Shown piece after piece: positions 22,321 to 29,100 of a DNA stretch of 31,865 nt. The stretch covers positions 1 to 31,865 of the forward strand of contig SFDG01000031.1 of assembly GCA_004558305.1 (NCBI GenBank), written 5' to 3'. The stretch comes from Phocaeicola plebeius (lineage in GTDB: Bacteria > Bacteroidota > Bacteroidia > Bacteroidales > Bacteroidaceae). How positions within the stretch are numbered: the first letter of the stretch is position 1; each line of letters begins with the position of its first letter. Below the pieces are notes generated by a model that was not told where the DNA came from, made no database searches, and saw only the letters and a program-made list of their open reading frames with translations. Both the position numbers and the translations under genes were made by a program.

Positions 22321-24036
22321 TTACCAGCTCGGGTTCTGTTCCAGAGCCGGGTTCTTTTCGATTTCGTCGGCAGGAATCGGCCAGAGGTAATCGCGCTTGC
22401 TGACGCTGCGGGTATATCTGACTTTACCGGTAATATCCTTTTCCTTCCGGCCGTTCAGTGTCTCGAGCAAGCCCCAGCGGCGCATGTCGTCGAAGCTCAG
22501 ACCTTCACCAGCCAGTTCCACGGCACGTTCGTGGCGGATACGTTCGAAGACTTCTTCCTTGGTGGTGGCCTTCAGCCAGGCAGGTCCGCTGTTCAAGCCC
22601 GGCATGTTCACGCTCGGACGGGCACGCACTTCGTTGATGAGGCGGACGGCTCCTTCCTGGTCGTCCAGTTCGTTGTAGCATTCGGCCAGCATCAGCAGCA
22701 CGTCGGCATAACGGATGAGCGGGAAGTTGATGGGCGTGTCGGCACGGTTGTTGATGGCACCGTCCATGTTGTATTCGGCCACAAACTTGCGCCAGATGTA
22801 GGTTTCGTAGTTGCCGTTCACACGAATCATGTGGTGACCGTCGTTGACCCCGTTGAATACCACCACGTATTCACAATCGTGCGGAGCGTTCTTGTACCAG
22901 CCCTTATACTGGGTGTAAGGCAGGATGATGGAGTAGGTCATGCGCGGGTCGCGCTGTTCGTACATGGCCAGGAGTTTTTCCTTGTACGGAGTGTACGCTT
23001 CTACTTTGGTCTTCGCCTTGTCGAGGGTAGAGCGGAACACTTCCTGCTTCACTTTGTCGTCGGTGGTGAAACCCGGTGCGAACTCTTCCCAGTCGTAGGG
23101 ACGTCCGTCCTTGTATTCATAGGTATCTACAAAGTCGGTGGCAACCATCACGTTGTTCCAGCAGCTGCCGTACGAAGCACGGGTACCCATGTAGAAGGTC
23201 ATCGGCATACCGAGGTCGGTACCTACACCGCCCATGTTCTGGATGGCGAAGATCATTTCGGAACTTTCGTCGCCGCCCGGCTTGAAGAGGTCGGCATAGT
23301 TGTCGTACAAGGCATATTGCTTGCTGTTCACCACATTCTCGAAGCAGGTCTTGGCCTGGTCGTACTGTTTGTTGAACAGCAGCACTTTTCCCTTCAGTGC
23401 CATGGCAGCACCGCTGGTGGCACGTCCCTTGTTCGGGTCGTCCCATTTGGCAGGCAGCGAAGCGATGGCGGCATCCAGGTCGTCGAGGATGAATTTACGG
23501 ATGTTTTCTTCCGATTCGCGCGGCAGGTTCATGTCGTTGAAGTTTTCGCCGACATTGAAGTTCTCATCGTAGAGGGGCACACCGCCGAAGAAATTCTTCA
23601 GGGCGAAGTAGTGGAGGGCACGCAGGAACTTGGCTTCGCCTTTGTAGCGGGCTTTCAGTTCGTCGCTCATGTCCACGTTGTCGATGTTCTGGAGCACGAT
23701 GTTCGCACGGGTCACACCTTCGTAGAGGTAGATCCATTTGTTCTTGACCCACGAGTTCTTCACATCGTAGATACCCCGCTGGAAGACTTGGTAGGAGGGG
23801 TTGTCGTAGCCCATGGCGATACCGCCCAGCCCGTCCATCGAGAACTGGAGTCCGAAGGCATTGTCATATTGCAGGTTGTTGTAGACCGCCATCATTGCCT
23901 GGTCGGCATGATCCTGGGTCTTGAAGAAGGTACCCGAGCTGAGCTGGTCGGCCGGAAATCTTTCCAGGTCATAGCAGCTGCTGAAGCAGAGCAGGGCAGC
24001 AGCGGCAAGTGCTGAGAATAATTTATAGGTTTTCAT
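22321..24036 (-). CDS. SusD-family surface glycan-binding lipoprotein
   Basis: This 571-residue protein is the extracellular lid and glycan binder of a SusCD importer. The lipoprotein signal ends at Cys21 (LLCFSSC), followed by YDLERFPADQLSS, a typical SusD start. TPR-like helices carry FLRALHYFALKNFFGGVPL, a near-invariant SusD motif, and the C-terminus has FPLIRYADVLLMLAE, ERIRHERAVELAGEG and FDDMRRWG. I use the ATG at 24036 (MKTYK), since it gives a compact signal; 24045 is also possible. It follows susC by 15 bases. Family certain; ligand not predictable beyond the PUL context. Confidence 0.95.
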   Translation of the reverse strand: MKTYKLFSALAAAALLCFSSCYDLERFPADQLSSGTFFKTQDHADQAMMAVYNNLQYDNAFGLQFSMDGLGGIAMGYDNPSYQVFQRGIYDVKNSWVKNKWIYLYEGVTRANIVLQNIDNVDMSDELKARYKGEAKFLRALHYFALKNFFGGVPLYDENFNVGENFNDMNLPRESEENIRKFILDDLDAAIASLPAKWDDPNKGRATSGAAMALKGKVLLFNKQYDQAKTCFENVVNSKQYALYDNYADLFKPGGDESSEMIFAIQNMGGVGTDLGMPMTFYMGTRASYGSCWNNVMVATDFVDTYEYKDGRPYDWEEFAPGFTTDDKVKQEVFRSTLDKAKTKVEAYTPYKEKLLAMYEQRDPRMTYSIILPYTQYKGWYKNAPHDCEYVVVFNGVNDGHHMIRVNGNYETYIWRKFVAEYNMDGAINNRADTPINFPLIRYADVLLMLAECYNELDDQEGAVRLINEVRARPSVNMPGLNSGPAWLKATTKEEVFERIRHERAVELAGEGLSFDDMRRWGLLETLNGRKEKDITGKVRYTRSVSKRDYLWPIPADEIEKNPALEQNPSW

Positions 24037-24051
24037 GATGTTCATCTGTTG

Positions 24052-27000
24052 TTAAAAGGTTACGTTAAGACCGATGACCGCTTGCTTCATGGTCGGGTAG
24101 TTCAGGCCCGATACTTCGGGGTCGAAGCCCTTGTAGCTGGTAAAGGTAAAGAAGTTCTCCAAGCTGCCGTAGATGCGTACTCTCTCCAGCTGGCAGGCTT
24201 TTGTCCATGCCTTCGGCAAGGTGTAGCCCAACTGGATATTGCGGATCTTCAGGAAGTTCTTGTTCTGCAGGTAGAAGTCGCTCATCTGCGTGTTGCGGGT
24301 ATCCAGGTACTGCAGCAGGCGTGGATAGGTGGCGTCGGTACGGCCTTCGTACCAGCGTCCGTCGCAGACTTCCTTGTTCAGTTGGTAACCCTTGCGCACG
24401 GTCGGGGTGTTGTAGGCAGCCGACTGCCAGTACACCTTGGCACCGAGCGAAGCCTGCATCAGGATGGAGAGGTCGAAGCCCTTCCAGCCGGCGTTCAGGT
24501 TCAGGCCGAACTGGTATTTGGGGTTCGGGCCGTCGCTCACGATTTCCTTGTCGGTAGGGTCGATGACACCGTCACCGTTCACATCCTTGTAGAGCAGGTC
24601 ACCCTTTTCCGGCTTGCCGAAGGCAGCGAAGGGATTCTTCTGTTTGCCGGTAGCTTCGTCAATCGGGGCATTGGCAATCATCTGTTCTACCAGCTTCATG
24701 TCTTCGTCGGTCTGCAGAATGCGGTCTACACGGAGCAGGTACTGGGAGTTGATGGAGTGTCCTTCCCAGATCAGGTTGGCACCGCTGATGGACATACCGC
24801 CTTCATCTTTGCCCTTGAACTTGTTGACCTTGTTCGTCACATACGTGAAGTTCAGGTTGGCGCCATAGGAGAAGTCTTTCACCTGGTCCTGCCAGCCGGC
24901 GGTGATTTCCACACCTTGGTTGGTCACGGTGGCACTGTTCACCTTGGGGATGGAAGCCAGACCGTGTACGTCGGGAGCAGGCAGGCCGATCAGGATGTCG
25001 GTCGTACGCTTGTTGAAGTAGTCCACCGTACCGGTCAGCCGGTTGCCGAAGAAGCCGAAGTCGAAACCGAAGTCAAGTACCTTGGTGCTTTCCCAGGTCA
25101 GGTTGGGGTTGGAGATGGCTGCCTGTGCCAGACCGGTTACCAGTCCGTTGTTGAGCACGTAGTTCAGCATGAGGCCGTTCTTGTCCTTGTTGGCATAGAG
25201 CGACTGGGAGTCGTAGTTGCCCACTGAGTTGTTACCCAGCGCACCGTAAGAAGCACGGATTTTCAGGCTGCTCAGTCCTTTTTCTACCCATTTCTCCATG
25301 AAGGCTTCCTGGTCGATACGCCAGGCAACAGAGCCGGAGGGGAAGTAACCCCAACGCTTGTTGGACAGGAAGCGGGAGGAACCGTCCGAGCGGAGGTTGA
25401 ACTCAGCGAGGTACTTGTCCTGCCAGTTCAGGTTGATACGGCCGAAGTAGGAGCGCATGGCCCATTCGGTCTTCGATCCGGATGCACTGGCATCGCCTGT
25501 GGCGGCACTGATGGCATCCAGACTGAGGTCAATCAGGTCCATCTTGGTGGCCGTAAAGCTCTTCGAACGGTACAGCTCGTTGCTGACACCGGCCATCACA
25601 TTTACTGTCAGCTGGTTCTGGAACAGCTTGGTGTCGTAGCGGGCTACGAGGTCGTTGAAGTAGCGTTCCACTTTGCCATCGTAGTTCTTGATACTGGTAC
25701 GTCCCTTGTTGGTATAGGTGATGGTTTCGGTCTGGAAGTTCCACTGGTCCAGGAAGCGAGGCTTCGTCTGACGGTCTTCGTCCATCAGCTCGTAGGAGTA
25801 GGAGCCGGTCAGCGAGAAGCCCTTGAACGGGGTCAGGGTGGCGGTAAAGCGTGAACGGAAGTTGTTCTTGCGGATATTACCCTGAGTGCGCAGGGCGCGG
25901 GCGATGGGGTTGTTCACGGCACACTGCGCATCGTCTTCAGGATTGTTCATGGCACCCAGACGACCGTCGGGAGCTTCGAACACCATACCCGGAGTGGTGG
26001 CGGAGGCATAGGTGAACACTTCGTCAACGACCGTACCCGAACTGGTGTACTTGGCTCCTGGCTCCATGTCGGACACGTAGCCGTTCAGCTGCATACCCAT
26101 CTTCAGCCAGGGTTTGATGTCAGCATCGAGGTTCAGGCGGCCGCTGTACTTGGTGTAACCGGCGTTCTTCATGACACCCGGGGTGTCGCTGTAGCCGAAC
26201 GATCCGTAGAAACGGATTTTCTCGCTGCCGCCGCTCATCGAGAGCACATGGTTGGTAGCCGTTGAGTTCTGGAAGGTAGCGTCCACCCAGTCGGTGTTGG
26301 GGTATTTCAAGGGGTCTCTGCCGCCATCGTTGCGCCAGGCGTCGATGCTTTCCTGGCTGAAGATGGTGCCGAGGTTGCTGTTGGTGTAACCTTCGTTGAT
26401 GAGTTCCATGTAGTCGGCATAGTTCGACACCGGGGTCAAGGTCTTGCGGATGGAGGCGAAGGACACATACCCGTTATAGTCAATCTTCATGGCACCGCTC
26501 TTACCCTGCTTGGTGGTAATCAGGATGACACCGTTGGCGGCACGCGAACCGTAGATGGCGGCCGAAGCAGCATCCTTCAGGACGGACATCGTTTCGATAT
26601 CCTGCGGGTTGACCGTATTGATGCCGGCTTCCACGCCGTCGATGATGACCAGCGGAGCCGAGGAGTTCAATGTACCTTGACCGCGCACCTTGATGTCGGC
26701 GTTGTCGTTACCCGGTTGGTTGCTCGACGAAGTGACCGATACACCGGCAGCCATACCGGCCAGTGCCTGCGATACGTTGGTGATGGGGCGGCTTTCGGTC
26801 AGCTCGTCCATGTTGATGGCCGATACCGAACCGGTCAGGTTCACCTTCTTCTGGGTGCCGTAACCTACGACTACGACTTCTTCCAGCGTCTTGGTGTCTT
26901 CTTTCATAGTGACTTTCAGCGTGCGCTGGTTCTTCACGGGAATCTGCTGCTCCACGTAGCCGATGTAGCTGAGCACGAGGGTGGCATCCGACGGAACCGT

Positions 27001-27279
27001 CAGGGTGAAGTTACCGTCGAAGTCGGTGATGGTACCGTTGGTCGTACCTTTTTCTACAACGCTGGCACCGATGATGGGTTCGCCTGCTGCGTCGACAACA
27101 GTACCGGTGACGGTGATTTTCGATTGCTGCGGGGAAGCGACAAACGAATCAGACTTGGGGGACAAGGCCCCGATGTCGGACGGGCTGGCCAGGACCGTGC
27201 CCACGGATGCGGCAAATAGCAGGGAAGTTCCTGCAAGCATCCTTTTTGATAGATGGAAGCGATAAGGTTTCTTTTCCAT
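24052..27279 (-). CDS. SusC-family TonB-dependent outer membrane transporter
   Basis: This 1075-residue protein imports oligosaccharides across the outer membrane. After the signal peptide (about 1-31) comes a carboxypeptidase-D-like domain (55-128, VTGTVVDAAGEPIIGASV), then the TonB-box-like EEVVVVGYGTQKK (133-145). The plug domain (about 146-260) has the SusC signature DAASAAIYGSRAANGVILI. The beta-barrel fills the rest and ends in Phe (AVIGLNVTF), the usual outer-membrane insertion signal. It is the first gene of the operon susC-susD-lyase-GH88, with promoter box at 27360-27367 and candidate operator at 27401-27424. Certain family call. Confidence 0.96.
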   Translation of the reverse strand: MEKKPYRFHLSKRMLAGTSLLFAASVGTVLASPSDIGALSPKSDSFVASPQQSKITVTGTVVDAAGEPIIGASVVEKGTTNGTITDFDGNFTLTVPSDATLVLSYIGYVEQQIPVKNQRTLKVTMKEDTKTLEEVVVVGYGTQKKVNLTGSVSAINMDELTESRPITNVSQALAGMAAGVSVTSSSNQPGNDNADIKVRGQGTLNSSAPLVIIDGVEAGINTVNPQDIETMSVLKDAASAAIYGSRAANGVILITTKQGKSGAMKIDYNGYVSFASIRKTLTPVSNYADYMELINEGYTNSNLGTIFSQESIDAWRNDGGRDPLKYPNTDWVDATFQNSTATNHVLSMSGGSEKIRFYGSFGYSDTPGVMKNAGYTKYSGRLNLDADIKPWLKMGMQLNGYVSDMEPGAKYTSSGTVVDEVFTYASATTPGMVFEAPDGRLGAMNNPEDDAQCAVNNPIARALRTQGNIRKNNFRSRFTATLTPFKGFSLTGSYSYELMDEDRQTKPRFLDQWNFQTETITYTNKGRTSIKNYDGKVERYFNDLVARYDTKLFQNQLTVNVMAGVSNELYRSKSFTATKMDLIDLSLDAISAATGDASASGSKTEWAMRSYFGRINLNWQDKYLAEFNLRSDGSSRFLSNKRWGYFPSGSVAWRIDQEAFMEKWVEKGLSSLKIRASYGALGNNSVGNYDSQSLYANKDKNGLMLNYVLNNGLVTGLAQAAISNPNLTWESTKVLDFGFDFGFFGNRLTGTVDYFNKRTTDILIGLPAPDVHGLASIPKVNSATVTNQGVEITAGWQDQVKDFSYGANLNFTYVTNKVNKFKGKDEGGMSISGANLIWEGHSINSQYLLRVDRILQTDEDMKLVEQMIANAPIDEATGKQKNPFAAFGKPEKGDLLYKDVNGDGVIDPTDKEIVSDGPNPKYQFGLNLNAGWKGFDLSILMQASLGAKVYWQSAAYNTPTVRKGYQLNKEVCDGRWYEGRTDATYPRLLQYLDTRNTQMSDFYLQNKNFLKIRNIQLGYTLPKAWTKACQLERVRIYGSLENFFTFTSYKGFDPEVSGLNYPTMKQAVIGLNVTF

Positions 27280-27310
27280 GTTGGGTTATTGCTATTAGGT
27301 TTAAGATCGA

Positions 27311-27337
27311 CCGTCTGTCCAGGTTCGTGACAGGCGG
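27311..27337. promoter_or_regulatory. Inverted repeat in susC leader
   Basis: CCGTCTGTC (27311-27319) and GACAGGCGG (27329-27337) are inverted copies with one mismatch and a 9-nt loop. It lies between the predicted transcription start (near 27353) and the susC ATG, so it would be in the mRNA leader. Its role is unknown. Confidence 0.4.
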
Positions 27338-27359
27338 CTGTATTTACTTTTCTCGGTTG

Positions 27360-27367
27360 CAAATGTA
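27360..27367 (-). promoter_or_regulatory. -7 promoter box of susC operon
   Basis: TACATTTG on the minus strand matches TAnnTTTG exactly, 81 bases upstream of the susC ATG. There is no TTTG at the -33 position, which suits activator-dependent expression. Confidence 0.7.
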
Positions 27368-27400
27368 GGGGAACGCAGGGCAGGCGGAAGGGCTTTTTCG

Positions 27401-27424
27401 TCCGATTCCAGTGCCCATATTGTC
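27401..27424 (-). promoter_or_regulatory. Candidate regulator-binding site upstream of susC
   Basis: On the minus strand the site reads GACAATA, then CAC, then AA and CGGA at fixed distances. It matches the element at 29066-29089 at 18 of 24 positions. Both begin exactly 34 bases upstream of the end of their -7 box (27367 and 29032). The placement, just upstream of where -33 would be, suits an activator such as the hybrid regulator encoded next door. Confidence 0.6.
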
Positions 27425-27448
27425 TTCCCTCCGTTTTTAACAGGGTGA

Positions 27449-28996
27449 TTATCGGTAGGGTATCAGCTCGGGAAGTATGTTCTCGGTGTACCAGGGGTCG
27501 TCGATTTCCTTCAGCAGTCTGCCCATGCGGGCACACAGGTCTTTCACCACCTCCGGATGTTCCTCCAAGGGCAGGTTCTCCAGCTGGTAGGGGTCGGCGG
27601 CATCGTGGAACAGCAGGCTCTTCTTCAGCCGACGGGTCTTGCGGTCGATGTAGAGCGCCAGGGTGTAGTCGCGGGTCTTGATGCCGCGGGCACCGGGGAA
27701 GTAGGTGCGGATTTTTCCGTCGGCTTCCTTCTCTCCGTTCATGTTCTGCAGGTAGAGGGCACCGTCCGGGCGTTCCACCTGCCGGCTTTGGCCGTCGAAG
27801 AACAGGGGGGCATAGTTGATGCCGTGCAGTCCCTGCGGGATTTCAGCTTCCAGACCGGCCAGTCCCAGCAAGGTGGGCATGATGTCGGGCGAAGAAAGCA
27901 GCAGGTCGTCGACGCGCGGACGGAGCACCTCGGGATAGCGGACCAGGAAGGGGACGTTCATCGACTCGGTGTAGGGCGAGTTCTTGGGGTCGTCGGTGGC
28001 CTGGCTGCACATGGTCTCGCCGTGGTCGGAAGCGAAGACCACGATGGTGTTCTTGGCCAGTCCCAGTTCGTCCAGTGCATCGAGGATTTGTCCGAAAGCG
28101 CGGTCGACACCGGTCACGGAGGCGAAGTAGTAGCGCACCGAGGCGGCCTTTTCCCGTTCGCGGTCGGCATTGGGCCGCACCAGAAGGGCTTCCAGCGGCT
28201 GGTCTTTGTAGAGGTTATAGTCTTCCTCCATGCAGTCGTCCAACGAGCGGTAGGGGCTGTGGGGAGGGTTCATGCCCACCATGATGAAGAAGGGTTTGCG
28301 CGGGTCGCGCACGTTGCCCTCGTTCTTCAGGTAGGCAATCGTACGCTGGGCCTCGTGCAGGGGCGACCATTCCTTGGGGTCGTGCCGATGGCCGTCCGTG
28401 TCCCAGTAGTGCGGGTTCTTGTGCACGTCGAAGGTGCCGTAAGAGTACCAGTAGTTGAAGCCATGGCGGCGTTCGGGAGGGGTATAGGCATCCCATACCG
28501 GCTGTCCTTCGGCCACGTAGTGTCCGGGATGTTCGGGGTCGTTGGGAGTCGGGTAGTCCACGTGGAGCTTTCCGATGTAGGCACAGTCGTAGCCGGCCTG
28601 GGCAAAGGCATCTCCGATGCAGACGGCATCCTCGCGCAAGGAGCTGACCGGACGGTCGGAGTTGCAGTTCAGGGGCACGCCGCTGCGGTTGGGGTACATG
28701 CCGGTGAGCAGCGATCCGCGATGGGGACTGCTGAGCGGGCAGTTGCTTTGGGCCGACGAGAGGACGACGCTCTCATGGGCAAAGCGGTTCAGCCGAGGGG
28801 TGTGGACAGGGTCGGCCTGGAAGTCGACGTGTTCGCGGAAGCCGTCTTCGGCCCAGAAGCCCATGGCGGCATTGCGGAACTGGTCGGGGAAGACATAGAT
28901 GACATTGGGGTGTTCGGGCGCGGCAGCCGGCGAAGTACAGCCGGTGGCGGCCAGTGCACTACAGGCACCGATGAGCAAGGATAGTTTGTTTTTCAT
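27449..28996 (-). CDS. S1-family sulfatase, Ser-type, lipoprotein
   Basis: This 515-residue enzyme removes sulfate from a glycan. I start it at the ATG at 28996: the -7 box at 29025-29032 lies upstream and a lipoprotein signal (LAATGC, Cys20) follows, whereas the in-frame ATG at 29062 would precede the promoter. The formylglycine motif (C/S-X-P-X-R) is Ser89-Ser-Pro-His-Arg93 in CPLSSPHRGSLLTG, so Ser89 is the residue that anaerobic sulfatase-maturing enzyme converts. Metal/active-site segments are FPDQFR (Asp38), IGKLHVDY, MNPPHSPY and FASDHGETM. The FPDQFR start resembles uronate 2-O-sulfatases of glycosaminoglycan loci, but specificity is uncertain. No maturase gene is in the window. Confidence 0.92.
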   Translation of the reverse strand: MKNKLSLLIGACSALAATGCTSPAAAPEHPNVIYVFPDQFRNAAMGFWAEDGFREHVDFQADPVHTPRLNRFAHESVVLSSAQSNCPLSSPHRGSLLTGMYPNRSGVPLNCNSDRPVSSLREDAVCIGDAFAQAGYDCAYIGKLHVDYPTPNDPEHPGHYVAEGQPVWDAYTPPERRHGFNYWYSYGTFDVHKNPHYWDTDGHRHDPKEWSPLHEAQRTIAYLKNEGNVRDPRKPFFIMVGMNPPHSPYRSLDDCMEEDYNLYKDQPLEALLVRPNADREREKAASVRYYFASVTGVDRAFGQILDALDELGLAKNTIVVFASDHGETMCSQATDDPKNSPYTESMNVPFLVRYPEVLRPRVDDLLLSSPDIMPTLLGLAGLEAEIPQGLHGINYAPLFFDGQSRQVERPDGALYLQNMNGEKEADGKIRTYFPGARGIKTRDYTLALYIDRKTRRLKKSLLFHDAADPYQLENLPLEEHPEVVKDLCARMGRLLKEIDDPWYTENILPELIPYR

Positions 28997-29024
28997 TCTT
29001 TGCGGAATTAGGGTTTCACTGCCG

Positions 29025-29032
29025 CAAAAGTA
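29025..29032 (-). promoter_or_regulatory. -7 promoter box of sulfatase gene
   Basis: TACTTTTG on the minus strand matches TAnnTTTG exactly and lies 29 bases upstream of the sulfatase ATG at 28996. As with susC, no -33 TTTG is visible. Confidence 0.7.
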
Positions 29033-29065
29033 ATGAATAGCTTCGTTGGCTATAGGACGCAATTA

Positions 29066-29089
29066 TCCGTTTTCGGTGTCATTATTGTC
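29066..29089 (-). promoter_or_regulatory. Candidate regulator-binding site upstream of sulfatase
   Basis: This is the second copy of the element at 27401-27424, with the same GACAATA...CAC...AA.CGGA pattern on the minus strand. It lies in the gap between the regulator stop (29101) and the sulfatase -7 box, at the same distance as the susC copy. The conserved positions are not contiguous with the -7 box, so simple duplication of the whole promoter is unlikely to explain the match. Confidence 0.6.
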
Positions 29090-29100
29090 CGAGTCCTTCT

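Noticed and set aside
22258..24015. Long open frame on the plus strand opposite SusD
   Set aside because: It is the antisense shadow of a certain SusD gene; it has no family motif and no start signal, and arises from GC-rich third positions.
27557..28984. Long plus-strand frame opposite the sulfatase, and similar frames at 20866-22224 and 24049-25227
   Set aside because: All lie entirely over well-identified minus-strand genes and show no motifs of their own.
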